The notes beneath the pieces are model-generated. The model did no database searches. It saw nothing but the letters and a program-made list of their open reading frames with translations, and was not told where the DNA came from. From the NCBI GenBank assembly GCA_000016765.1, contig CP000699.1:2418001-2482000 (forward strand): a stretch of 64,000 bases of DNA, given 5' to 3'. Of this stretch, positions 25,984 through 33,722 are shown piece after piece (within the stretch, counting starts at the first letter, position 1; each line of letters begins with the position of its first letter). The position numbers and the translations under genes were made by a program. This DNA comes from Rhizorhabdus wittichii RW1. GTDB taxonomy: Bacteria; Pseudomonadota; Alphaproteobacteria; Sphingomonadales; Sphingomonadaceae.

Positions 25984-26475
25984 CTATAGTGCGAGGCCAT
26001 TACTACAAGCTTCACGAAAAGCGACGATCTCCCTGTCGAAGGCATTACGCTTTTCGACTAATTCATCTTTCCGCTCACAAGCATATCGATAGCCATAGCC
26101 AGACCTCACAGCTTCGGTGCAGCGTCGATCGGCGTCGTCAATCTGCTCGTCGTCGGGCCGATCTCGTTGGGATATCCATCCCGACGCCCCATCCTCGCTG
26201 ATGTAGAATGGCGTAAATCCGGCATAGGCTCCCATGCGATTTTTGCCGTTTATCTCCCCACAGACCCAACGGTTCTTGATTGTCGACCGCTTGTCGATCG
26301 AGATGGCGACATGTCGAAATTGCGCTGATGCTGGATCGACCAGGCTCGCGGCAACTTGGGCTTTCCTGATCTCAATGAGGTGTCGATCGGTCCCTGGAAT
26401 CCATCCGAGCAGAAAACCCAATCCTGCCAGCGCCAGAGCGATCGCCACGCCAGCTGCAACCATGTATTTCATCAT
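25984..26475 (-). CDS. Exported/membrane-anchored small protein, probable cargo gene
   Basis: 163 residues with an N-terminal membrane helix (MVAAGVAIALALAGLGFLLGWI). It is followed by 'VDPASAQFRHVAI' and 'WVCGEINGKNRMGAYAGFTPFYI', a pattern common in small uncharacterised periplasmic or lipoprotein-like proteins ('DPESA-FR ... CGEVNAKN--GGYVG-F'). GC content is visibly lower than its neighbours and it has its own terminator, both signs of a moron inserted in the tail operon. Role unknown. Confidence 0.7.
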   Translation of the reverse strand: MMKYMVAAGVAIALALAGLGFLLGWIPGTDRHLIEIRKAQVAASLVDPASAQFRHVAISIDKRSTIKNRWVCGEINGKNRMGAYAGFTPFYISEDGASGWISQRDRPDDEQIDDADRRCTEAVRSGYGYRYACERKDELVEKRNAFDREIVAFREACSNGLAL

Positions 26476-26535
26476 TACCCCCGTCGACTCGCCTCGCCGG
26501 GACCATCTATCCTCGACAACCTGCTATCGTCCAAC

Positions 26536-27246
26536 CTACAGCCCCAGCCCTTCCCGGAACCGCCGGGCCTCCTGTTCGAACACGGCCGCCATGCGCGCGT
26601 CCGATCCTCGCAACACCGTCTCGATCGAAAAGCGCGCCCGGAACGCAAAGGGTGCGATCAGGACGAAGATCGGGACGCTCTGCTCGCCACGCTGGAAACC
26701 CCGCCGCTCGTCTGCGGCGGTGCGCTGCCGGGTGATCGCCCGATAAGCCCCGGTCCGCTGGTTCGATGTGCCGCGCGCCACCAGCAGCGCCGGCCGGTTC
26801 GGGCCGCGATAGACATAATCGAGCCGTTGCCCCGTCTGCCGTTCCCATTCACCAGGCGTCAGGTTCCGGCTGCGCCCCCGGCTTCCCGCCGCAGGCAGCG
26901 GGATTGCCAGATAGCCGCCCGCCTGCGACTGGACCCTGCCGCTTTCGGTCAGGAAGGCGATGGCCCCCCGCGTCCGCTCGCCGCCGTTGATGTAGATGAA
27001 GCCGGCCGGCTCGCGGGCGATCTGGTTCTTGCCCTTCGGCCGGATGTCCGACGCCCAGGCACGGTAGAGGTTACCCTGTTTGGTGACGCCCTTGGTCGCC
27101 GCTTCCAGATGCTTTTCATATTCGCGGGTGACGATATCGACCGTCCGCTTCGCGGCGCCGAGCATGCCCCGGATCGTCTCCTCGCGGACATTGCGCAACG
27201 CCGGGGCGTCCAGCACCAGATCGGCGAACCCCTCACTCCGAGCCAT
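26536..27246 (-). CDS. Phage tail protein, DUF6441-like
   Basis: 236 residues. 'MLGAAKRTVDIVTREYEKHLE' is followed by 'NLYRAWASDIRPKGKNQIAREPAGFIYING' and 'AFLTESGRVQSQAGGYLAIPLP', then 'VLIAPFAFRARFSIETVL'. This matches a widespread phage family (DUF6441) placed next to tail chaperones. It overlaps the frameshifted end of the chaperone gene by 14 bases. Likely a minor tail component. Confidence 0.65.
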   Translation of the reverse strand: MARSEGFADLVLDAPALRNVREETIRGMLGAAKRTVDIVTREYEKHLEAATKGVTKQGNLYRAWASDIRPKGKNQIAREPAGFIYINGGERTRGAIAFLTESGRVQSQAGGYLAIPLPAAGSRGRSRNLTPGEWERQTGQRLDYVYRGPNRPALLVARGTSNQRTGAYRAITRQRTAADERRGFQRGEQSVPIFVLIAPFAFRARFSIETVLRGSDARMAAVFEQEARRFREGLGL

Positions 27247-28089
27247 CTTTCAGCATCCCGTCGAGCATCGCGAAGGCGTCGAGCAGCGCGGCCGGCTGCT
27301 CGCCCGGTCCGCCGGCACAGGGAAGGACGCGACCGCCGAACGGGCCGGCGTTGACCCGGCAGAGCTGCCACAAGTCGATCACGCCCCATATCCATGGCGG
27401 CACGGTCAGTCGGGGGTTTTCAGCCCATCGGTCCCCGCCGATGTCCCATCCGCCATCGATGGCGCGTCCGAAGGCGAAGTCGGCAGGCCGTCGTCGGACT
27501 TCGAGGCCGCCCCGGAGTTTTTTGCGTGCTGCCCGGCGTTGAGCATCGCATAGGCTTCGAACCCCGCCATCTTCATCAGCGAGCGCGGGATAGAGCCCGT
27601 CGCCGCCAGCGTCACCAGCCTGTCCGGTCCGGCCGCGAACGGCAGCGCCGCGTCGATATTCTCCCACCCCTTGCAGAAGCGGCGGAAGGCGACCAGCGGC
27701 AGAAGCTGGTGGCGCCGGTTCATCTCGACGATCAGCGCGCGATATTCGGGCCAGTGATCGGCCATCGCGTCGCGCGCGGCCGCAAGCAACTGCCGTTCCT
27801 CGACGGGCAGCGCCTCGCCATCCTCCAGCGCGCCTTCCGCCGCGACCAGCGCCAGCAGCGTGTCGCGGCCCGGATCGGCGGCCATCAGCACCGCGACCCC
27901 CTCCGAGAAGGTCCGGTTGAGATCGGCCTGGAAGACGCGGCCAGCGCGATAGTCGCCGGCCAGCTCGGCTTCGAACAGCTCGCGCTCGATCGGATCGCCG
28001 GGCCGCAGGAAGAAGGCCGGCGCGGCCGGGTCGGCCTTGTCGAAGATCGGCGGCACGAAGCGCACCACATCGGTGGAGAGGGGGATCAT
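27233..28089 (-). CDS. Tail assembly chaperone, -1 frameshift product (GT-like)
   Basis: The long form is predicted from a slip at 27517-27523: 191 codons are read in the first frame, then 94 codons in the -1 frame, ending at 27233 (285 residues). The extension begins LRGGLEVRRRPADFAFG and contains a WIWGVIDLWQL segment. In lambda the equivalent gpGT binds the tape measure protein through T. Order (after the major tail protein, before the tape measure) and the exact A AAA AAC heptamer support this. The product itself is inferred. Confidence 0.7.
27406..28089 (-). CDS. Tail assembly chaperone, short form (G-like)
   Basis: 227 residues, starting MIPLSTDVVRFVPPIFDKAD with a GGAG site 8 bases upstream. 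It is mostly helical (residues 60-190), with a polar Ser/Asp-rich tail past the slip site (SKSDDGLPTSPSDAPSMADG). That tail is typical of the unshifted G-type chaperone. It should coat the tape measure during tail assembly and not appear in the virion. Confidence 0.7.
   Translation of the reverse strand: MIPLSTDVVRFVPPIFDKADPAAPAFFLRPGDPIERELFEAELAGDYRAGRVFQADLNRTFSEGVAVLMAADPGRDTLLALVAAEGALEDGEALPVEERQLLAAARDAMADHWPEYRALIVEMNRRHQLLPLVAFRRFCKGWENIDAALPFAAGPDRLVTLAATGSIPRSLMKMAGFEAYAMLNAGQHAKNSGAASKSDDGLPTSPSDAPSMADGTSAGTDGLKTPD
27475..27523 (-). promoter_or_regulatory. Programmed -1 ribosomal frameshift site
   Basis: The slippery heptamer A AAA AAC (minus strand, 27523-27517) is in the correct zero-frame phasing (gcA AAA AAC). 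Thirteen bases on, a perfect 7-bp stem CGAAGTC-N15-GACTTCG (27503-27475) could stall the ribosome. The frame to the next stop is open for 94 codons in -1. Confidence 0.75.
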
Positions 28090-28104
28090 TTTTCACTCCA
28101 AACT

Positions 28105-28150
28105 GTAAGCTGATAGTTGACAGTCCGTCGAGTGTAAGCTATCTGCTTAC
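28105..28150 (+). promoter_or_regulatory. higBA promoter and operator
   Basis: TTGACA (28117-28122), a 17-base spacer and TATCTG (28140-28145) form a good sigma70-type promoter. GTAAGC-TATCT-GCTTAC (28134-28150) is a palindrome over the -10, and another GTAAGC half lies at 28105-28110. The predicted start of transcription falls on or next to the higB ATG (28153), so the mRNA may be leaderless. HigA binding here is inferred. Confidence 0.7.
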
Positions 28151-28152
28151 AC

Positions 28153-28428
28153 ATGATCAGGAACTACAGGAACAAAGCGCTTCAACTCTTCGCCACCAGC
28201 GGCGACGGTTCGAAGCTGCCCGTCCAGAACGAGGACAAAATCCGCATCCTGCTCGCCCGGCTCGACGCATCGGTGAAGCCCGACGACATGTTGCTGCCGG
28301 GCTTCGGCTTCCATGGGCTGCAAGGTAAGCCGAAGCGCTATGCCGTGAAGGTGAACAAGAACTTCCGCATCACCTTTGGGTGGAGCGAAGAGGACGCGAT
28401 CGACGTTGATATCGAGGATTATCATTAA
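28153..28428 (+). CDS. higB: HigB-like RelE/ParE family toxin
   Basis: 91 residues. 'RNKALQLFATSGDGSKLP' opens, then 'ILLARLDASVKPDDMLLPGFGFHGLQGKPKRYAVKV' and 'NFRITFGWSEEDAIDVDIEDYH', the standard HigB (killer protein) pattern. It is a ribosome-dependent mRNA nuclease family. The antitoxin gene follows 45 bases later, the toxin-first order typical of higBA. The pair lies opposite to the tail genes inside the tail operon. Confidence 0.9.
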   Translation: MIRNYRNKALQLFATSGDGSKLPVQNEDKIRILLARLDASVKPDDMLLPGFGFHGLQGKPKRYAVKVNKNFRITFGWSEEDAIDVDIEDYH

Positions 28429-28473
28429 GCGGGGCCTCGGCCCCACGCCAACTATCGACCAAAGGACTTGAAC

Positions 28474-28782
28474 ATGGCGAACCCTATGACCGCCGGCCTG
28501 AAGCCGACCCATCCGGGCGAGATGCTGCGGACGATCATCCTTCCCGAGATCGACCGGCCGAAGGCGGAGATTGCCCGGCTGCTCGGCATTTCGCGCCAGC
28601 ATTTCTACGACATATTGAACGGGGAGAAGCCGGTCACTCCGAACATGGCCTTGCGCCTGGGCAAGATGTTCGGCGGCTCCCCCGAGGCGTGGATCAGGAT
28701 GCAGAACGCGTTCGACCTTCGGCGCGAGGCCGAGGCGATGGCCGAGGTCCTGGAGACGATCCCGGACCTCGCCGCCGCCTGA
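28474..28782 (+). CDS. higA: HigA-like antitoxin (XRE family)
   Basis: 102 residues. 'THPGEMLRTIILPE' is the usual HigA opening; the helix-turn-helix is AEIARLLGISRQHFYDILNGEKPVTP; 'GGSPEAWIRMQNAFDLRR' closes. It neutralises HigB and should repress the operon at the GTAAGC palindrome. ATG at 28474 is preferred over an upstream TTG because AAAGGA lies 7 bases before it. Its stop abuts the stop of the convergent major tail gene. Confidence 0.9.
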   Translation: MANPMTAGLKPTHPGEMLRTIILPEIDRPKAEIARLLGISRQHFYDILNGEKPVTPNMALRLGKMFGGSPEAWIRMQNAFDLRREAEAMAEVLETIPDLAAA

Positions 28783-30012
28783 TCAGTAGAAGCACAGTAT
28801 CTTTTCGGTCGTCCGCCCCTGCGCGTCGCGGCCGTTGGTCATCAGGCGATAATCGTTCTGCTCGGCGCGTTTCTTGCCGCGCAAGGCCGGATCGCTTTTC
28901 GCCGTCTGCATCAGCGGCAACGTGATCGCGATGCGGTTGCCGGCCGCCCCCAGGAAGCGGACCGCGCCGCAGAACTGCGCCTTGTTCTGCATGTCGGCGA
29001 GAGTGCTCCGCACCGCCACATGCGTCTTGGCCGGATCGCAGCTCAGCATGGGGACGCGCCCGCCGATCAGGCCCGACCCGAAGCCGAAGTTCGTATTAGG
29101 GTCCTCCATGCTCGACAGCTCGGCCGCGTCGGCCAGGCTGAAATTGCTGATCATCAGCGGCTTGCGGTTGACGGAGAATGCCGGGCTGACACCGGTCAGG
29201 CCCTGCACCAGCGTCGGCGCGCTGTGCGCTGGCAGTGCGATGCCGGACGGGATCGCCGCGCTGGTCTCGCCCGCGAAGATGCCCATCAGCTTGAAGGTCG
29301 CGAAACCGGGCTTCGCCGTGTCGGCCGACAGGCTGTCGAGCGAGGCTCGGCAGGCGACGAACTTCAACAAGTTGCCGTCCTCGTAAATGTAGAGCGTTCC
29401 CGTGGGTTCGTCGGTCAACCGCGCGGCGGCGTCCTGTGGCGAGGTGCCGGCATAGGTCCAGTTCGCGGCAATCTCGGCGCTGCTGCCGATGGTCAGCGGC
29501 GTCGCGAATTCGTCGGTGAGCGTCGCCAGTCGCCCGGCGGTATATTCGATGACCAGCGGATGCGCGCCGGCCGCGAGGCCGCTCATGATCAGCGGCATGC
29601 CGAGATAGGCTCGTGCCGTCGAGCTAAACGACGCGCCCAGCGTGGCGCTGTTCGTGGTGCCGGCGGTCAGCGCTGCGGCCGCGACGGCGGCGGTGAACAG
29701 GCCACGCCATCCGGCGATGGTCAGCAGCGCATGGTGCGGCGGCTTCACCGTTGAGGTGTAGGTCGCGTTCGCCCCCTTGAGCCGAACCCGGATGCTGATT
29801 TCGGCGGGCTGGCCGACGATCAGCGGAGCGCCCGCGACCTTGGTCCCGGTCGCCTCGTTGGACGCTTCGCTGGCGAAGGGGCTGTTGTAGCTGTAGCCGT
29901 CCGTCTCGAACGGGAAGGCGTCGGCGGCGGTCGGCGCGGCATCGACGCCTTCGGTCGTTTCGACCTTAAGCAGCATCGCCACATTGGTGATGTCGATCAC
30001 ATTTTCGGACAT
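28783..30012 (-). CDS. Major tail (tube) protein
   Basis: 409 residues. It begins MSENVIDITNVAMLLKVETTEGVD, then 'FPFETDGYSYNSPFASEASN', the opening of phage major tail proteins ('... ETTYGTDA-PT-A-DA'). It has Ala/Thr/Ser-rich beta segments throughout. It lies after the tail-completion gene and before the chaperone, as in siphophages. The 'SNFSLADAAELSSMEDPNTNFGFG' block near 290 is common in such alphaproteobacterial phages. Confidence 0.75.
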   Translation of the reverse strand: MSENVIDITNVAMLLKVETTEGVDAAPTAADAFPFETDGYSYNSPFASEASNEATGTKVAGAPLIVGQPAEISIRVRLKGANATYTSTVKPPHHALLTIAGWRGLFTAAVAAAALTAGTTNSATLGASFSSTARAYLGMPLIMSGLAAGAHPLVIEYTAGRLATLTDEFATPLTIGSSAEIAANWTYAGTSPQDAAARLTDEPTGTLYIYEDGNLLKFVACRASLDSLSADTAKPGFATFKLMGIFAGETSAAIPSGIALPAHSAPTLVQGLTGVSPAFSVNRKPLMISNFSLADAAELSSMEDPNTNFGFGSGLIGGRVPMLSCDPAKTHVAVRSTLADMQNKAQFCGAVRFLGAAGNRIAITLPLMQTAKSDPALRGKKRAEQNDYRLMTNGRDAQGRTTEKILCFY

Positions 30013-30024
30013 GTCCCGTTCCTT

Positions 30025-30465
30025 CTACTGGCTCGCGGGATCGCCGCGACGGGTGGTGAAGATGATGGTGAACCGCTGCCGGAAGCCCTTGCGGGGCTTG
30101 GACGCGAGGGGCGCGGTGAAGCGTTTGAGCTGACCTTCCTCGACCCGCTCGACCAGGCCGTCGAATGGCGGCTCGCCCGGCGTCATGATCGCGGGGACGA
30201 TCTCCGCATGCAGCTCGTTCAGCTCCCGCGAAACGGCCATGCCGCTGCCGCCTTCCGAATAGACCTCGATCGCGACCGACATCGCGTAGCGCGTCACCCC
30301 GCTTTCTTCGTCGCTCGGGTCCTGCCCTTCGTCGTCCAGGCTGATCGCCGGCCAACCGGTCGGATCGCCCGAGGGGTCGCGCTCATATTCGCCGCCATGG
30401 GCGGCGGCGATCGCTTGCAGCCGCGCGTCGAGCAGCGTCGCGATTTGTTCGCGGATCGCGGTCAT
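30025..30465 (-). CDS. Minor tail / tail terminator protein
   Basis: 146 residues. Helical N-terminus (IREQIATLLDARLQAIAAAH), then a beta-rich body with 'TRYAMSVAIEVYSEGG' and 'LNELHAEIVPAIM'. This matches the shape of tail terminator proteins (lambda gpU-like), with the start at 30465 giving a 4-base overlap with the previous gene. Assigned by position and pattern. Confidence 0.55.
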   Translation of the reverse strand: MTAIREQIATLLDARLQAIAAAHGGEYERDPSGDPTGWPAISLDDEGQDPSDEESGVTRYAMSVAIEVYSEGGSGMAVSRELNELHAEIVPAIMTPGEPPFDGLVERVEEGQLKRFTAPLASKPRKGFRQRFTIIFTTRRGDPASQ

Positions 30466-30785
30466 GCGGCCTGCTCCACGATCGCGAACCATTTCCCCAC
30501 CGCCGCGCGGTCGGACACGTCGATCACGCGCCAGCTCGTGGCGCCGCCGACGACATGACCGATCAGGTCGCCGCGCCGGGGACGGCGGGGCAACGCCGCC
30601 ATGTCGATTTCATAGCCGACCGTCTGCGCCGAGGCGCCCGGCCCGTCGAAGGTCGGCGCCGGCATATCCTCGCGGATCGCGGCGATTGGGCCGGGAAGGT
30701 CGATCTCCAGCCCTGAATAGGTGACGCCGCCGGGCACGGCGAAAGCCGCGTCGATCGCCGCCGACGCCGTATCCCAGATAGACAT
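30462..30785 (-). CDS. Head-tail joining protein
   Basis: 107 residues. 'AFAVPGGVTYSG' near 14 and 'RPRRGDLIGHVVGGATSWRVIDVSDRAAVG' near 68 resemble the lambda FII-type/Phage_tail_S-like head-tail joining family ('-P-RGD-----G--Y-V'). It is in the right place between head and tail genes. Medium certainty. Confidence 0.55.
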   Translation of the reverse strand: MSIWDTASAAIDAAFAVPGGVTYSGLEIDLPGPIAAIREDMPAPTFDGPGASAQTVGYEIDMAALPRRPRRGDLIGHVVGGATSWRVIDVSDRAAVGKWFAIVEQAA

Positions 30786-31129
30786 TATTCCGATGCCTGA
30801 AGCGGGTCGACGCTGATCGGCTCGCCGACAAGGCCGAGATCGGCGCTCGCGTCCTGAAGCATCTCGCCTTCGCCCAGCTCGCGCGGCTCCAGCTCGACGG
30901 TCGGCCCCGGCCTTTCGTCGTTCGTCGCCTTCGACTTACTACCGCCCTTGCGGCCGTTGCGGTCATGGTCGAGCGGATCGACGACGATCGCGCCGCCCCG
31001 GTCGACCAGCTCCTGTGCGCGCTCGGCCGAGATTTCCTCGCCGACAATCAGATCCTCGCCAGCCTCGGCGCGCAAGGTTCCCTTGCTGGTGATCCGAAGA
31101 TCAGCGGTATGGAGATGGATTTTCTTCAT
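30785..31129 (-). CDS. Hypothetical head-region protein
   Basis: 114 residues with an AAAGGAG site 6 bases before ATG 31129. It begins MKKIHLHTADLRITSKGTL with 'AEAGEDLIVGEEISAERAQELVDRG', similar to short 'mutator family' head-region proteins that follow the capsid decoration gene. The rest is acidic and disordered-looking. Function unknown. Confidence 0.6.
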   Translation of the reverse strand: MKKIHLHTADLRITSKGTLRAEAGEDLIVGEEISAERAQELVDRGGAIVVDPLDHDRNGRKGGSKSKATNDERPGPTVELEPRELGEGEMLQDASADLGLVGEPISVDPLQASE

Positions 31130-31167
31130 GATCGCTCCTTTCCAGGCCGTCGCCACGCGGCGGCCTG

Positions 31168-31202
31168 AAAAAGAGGGCGGCCCCGAAAGCCCGGAGCCGC
31201 CC
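31168..31202 (-). terminator. Terminator after DUF2190 gene
   Basis: The minus-strand hairpin GGGCGGC-N14-GCCGCCC is followed by TCTTTTTC. It lies 24 bases past the decoration-protein stop, and probably reduces rather than blocks read-through into tail genes. Confidence 0.7.
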
Positions 31203-31225
31203 GGCTGTTTGTATGGAGAAACCGA

Positions 31226-31564
31226 TCAGGCAATCTGACCGGTGAGAAGAACGCTACCGATGGCGTCACCGCTGGCCGCATCGGCCGCAGCGACACCGGC
31301 AAGCGTGTTGCTGCTGGCGGTGGAGGTGAACACCTTGGCGGCGTCATCCCAATACAGCTTCGTCGTCAGGGCCACCCAGGCTTGCCCGGTGGCCTTCCCG
31401 ACCTGTTTGAACACGCCGCGCCGCTTGATATTGACAGGCTTGCCGGTGGTAGCCGCGAAGGTCGCGATACCGACGATCAGACCGACCTTGCAGGCCGCGC
31501 CGCTCGCGACATCATAGGGGGCCGGGACGGTGAGGACCTCGCCTTCCTGCACGAAATTATTCAT
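31226..31564 (-). CDS. DUF2190 family capsid decoration-type protein
   Basis: 112 residues. 'NNFVQEGEVLTVPAPYDVASGAACKVGLIVGIA' and 'LYWDDAAKVFTSTASSNTLAGVA' are the two characteristic DUF2190 blocks. This small beta-rich family follows Mu-like and lambda-like capsid genes and likely decorates or stabilises the head. Terminators flank it on both sides, suggesting a high separate mRNA level, as expected of a capsid component. Confidence 0.85.
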   Translation of the reverse strand: MNNFVQEGEVLTVPAPYDVASGAACKVGLIVGIATFAATTGKPVNIKRRGVFKQVGKATGQAWVALTTKLYWDDAAKVFTSTASSNTLAGVAAADAASGDAIGSVLLTGQIA

Positions 31565-31575
31565 CGCTTGTCTCC

Positions 31576-31613
31576 AGAAACGACGAAGGGCGGCCGATGG
31601 CCGCCCCTCGTCG
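31576..31613 (-). terminator. Hairpin between capsid and DUF2190 genes
   Basis: Nearly perfect 14-bp stem (GACGAGGGGCGGCC-ATC-GGCCGCCCTTCGTC on the minus strand), followed by a weak GTTTC tract. A terminator or mRNA-stabilising hairpin at the 3' end of the capsid message. Confidence 0.55.
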
Positions 31614-31643
31614 AGCTTTCAGTTGATGGGCGAACTAGGCTGA

Positions 31644-33710
31644 TCAGCCGCCCGCGCCGGGGTTCCGGGCCGCCGAACGATAGTTGACCGCCCCGGCGCC
31701 ATGATCGTGGCGAATGCGCCACTCCACGCCGTCATAGTCCCAGCCATCCTTGCTATCGAGCAGCGGTTCCTGCTCGCCGTCGAGGAACACGACTTCGAGC
31801 GCGGGCGCGATCTCGGGATCGGCGAACGCATACCAGGGCGCGCCAGTCAGGCGCGGCGTACCGACGATATCCTTGAACAGGCCCCGGACCTTGTTCGGCC
31901 TCTGCAACTTGCTGGCCGTGTCCGGATCATATTCCGCGCCATTGATGACGATGACGTCGCCCTGCATGGCGCGCGGCCCGAGCCAGACGGCCGGGCTGAT
32001 GTCGAGGAACTCGTTGCCGCTCAAGTCCTTCTGCTCGCCCATCAGCACCGCGATCTTGTCGAAGCTGTCAACCGAAGGCGCGGCACCCGTCGCGATATTG
32101 CCGTGATCGGCGTGGAACAGCGTCTTGCCGTCCTTCATCAGCGGGCCGAGGCCACCATTCATGGCCAGCAGGCGATACACGGCCTTTTCGATAGTCAGCT
32201 TGGCGGCCCGGCCGAGATCGATAGCAGTGAACGAGAAGGCCTCCATATCGTCGTTGACGATCGCCTGACGCGACAGGCCGACCGTGTTGCCCTTGGTCCC
32301 GGCTGCGATTGACTCCTTCGCGCCATCGGGAATTGCCTTCCGCGTGAACTCGCCATCTTCGGTGAGATCGTCGAGCTCACCGAACGTGCCCCGGACATAG
32401 CGGTTGTGCGCCCGGAAATCGCTGACGGACCCGATCCCGCAGAACCGCGTCCACGTATCGGGCGCGATCAGATACGCCGCCTGAAGCGTCTTGTGCATGA
32501 CGTTTTCCAGCAGCACAGCGAAGTCGCTGCCGGTCTGGCCGGGGCCGCTGCCCATGGCACTATGGGTTATCGCCATGCCGACGATCTTGTCACGGTCATA
32601 GGTGCGGATGCGGACGCCCGACATCTCCAGCGACATGCGCGCCAGTTCGCTATTACGGATGCCGCGGAACTCACCCGGATCGAGATCGATCTTTTCGCCG
32701 CGCTTCTGGGCAGCGGCCTTGATCGTGCCCCCGATGCCGGCGCGCATGATGATCGAGTTCGCGGCGCCGGTCAGCCACTTGTCGCGCGCGTCCTGCGTGA
32801 CGACGACGGCCGGACCGCTGTGGCCGATACCGGCGCTGTCACCGCGCTCGGCCAGCGCGTCGAGCGCGCAGGCGCGGGCCTCTTCCAGCGACTTGCCTTC
32901 GCCGATCAGCTTGTCGGCCCAGGCCACGCCGAGCTTGTGCTTGTCGGCGAGCGCGCGGATGCCGGTCGCGCGGGTGCGTTCCGCGACGATGGCATTATTG
33001 GCGAGCGCCTGCGCCTCAGTGGTGGTGATGGTGTCCGGCGCTTCGGTGCCGGCCACCGTATCCTTACCCTGTCCGGGCATGTCAGTTCCTTTCGGTTTGC
33101 GAGTGGCCGGTGCCGGCCGGGAACCGCCCATCGCCATGGCGGCGATGCGCGGACTATCGGGCACATGCTTGAACCCGAATTTGGTCACGTCGAGCGCTGC
33201 CGCCTCGATCTCGGCGGGGGCGATCGACGTAATGAAGTTCAACGCGAGCGCTTCGGTAGCGGTCATCCACGTCTCGGCGTCGAGCATGGGGATCAGCGCG
33301 TCGGCCTCCAGGCCGGTGGCCTTGCTGTAGATGCCGACCATCTGATCGCGGAGCTGGTCGAGCCGATCGGCGGCGCGGCGCAGCTCGATCGCATCGCCGC
33401 AGGCGCAGTCCCACGGATTATGGATCATCAGCAGCGCATTATCGGCCATGACGATTTCTTCGCCGGCCATCGCTAGGATCGACCCCATCGACGCCGCCAG
33501 GCCATCGATATGCGTCGTGACCTTGCGGCCCTTGCCCCGCTCGCGGATGATCGCGTTGTAGATCGCCAGACCCTCCATGACGTATCCGCCGGGGCTGTTG
33601 ATCCGCACGTCGAGATCATCGTCGCCCGCCGAGATCAGCGGCACGATCGTATTGGCATCGAGACCGTCCCAGCTATCGCCGACGATCCCGTAGATCAGGA
33701 TTTCCGTCAT
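31644..33710 (-). CDS. ClpP-like prohead protease - major capsid fusion protein
   Basis: 688 residues. Residues 1-190 are a ClpP-type serine protease: VRINSPGGYVMEGLAIYNAI, S74 in GLAASMGSIL, H97 in MIHNPW. Residues about 210-300 look like a helical scaffold (TTTEAQALANNAIVAERTRA). Residues about 310-688 resemble the gpT-like major capsid protein (TIKAAAQKRGEKIDLDPGEF; PDTWTRFCGIGSVSDFRAHN). The fusion should be cut by its own protease during head maturation. No second capsid gene is present, so this is the capsid source. Confidence 0.85.
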   Translation of the reverse strand: MTEILIYGIVGDSWDGLDANTIVPLISAGDDDLDVRINSPGGYVMEGLAIYNAIIRERGKGRKVTTHIDGLAASMGSILAMAGEEIVMADNALLMIHNPWDCACGDAIELRRAADRLDQLRDQMVGIYSKATGLEADALIPMLDAETWMTATEALALNFITSIAPAEIEAAALDVTKFGFKHVPDSPRIAAMAMGGSRPAPATRKPKGTDMPGQGKDTVAGTEAPDTITTTEAQALANNAIVAERTRATGIRALADKHKLGVAWADKLIGEGKSLEEARACALDALAERGDSAGIGHSGPAVVVTQDARDKWLTGAANSIIMRAGIGGTIKAAAQKRGEKIDLDPGEFRGIRNSELARMSLEMSGVRIRTYDRDKIVGMAITHSAMGSGPGQTGSDFAVLLENVMHKTLQAAYLIAPDTWTRFCGIGSVSDFRAHNRYVRGTFGELDDLTEDGEFTRKAIPDGAKESIAAGTKGNTVGLSRQAIVNDDMEAFSFTAIDLGRAAKLTIEKAVYRLLAMNGGLGPLMKDGKTLFHADHGNIATGAAPSVDSFDKIAVLMGEQKDLSGNEFLDISPAVWLGPRAMQGDVIVINGAEYDPDTASKLQRPNKVRGLFKDIVGTPRLTGAPWYAFADPEIAPALEVVFLDGEQEPLLDSKDGWDYDGVEWRIRHDHGAGAVNYRSAARNPGAGG

Positions 33711-33722
33711 GTTCGCTTGTCC

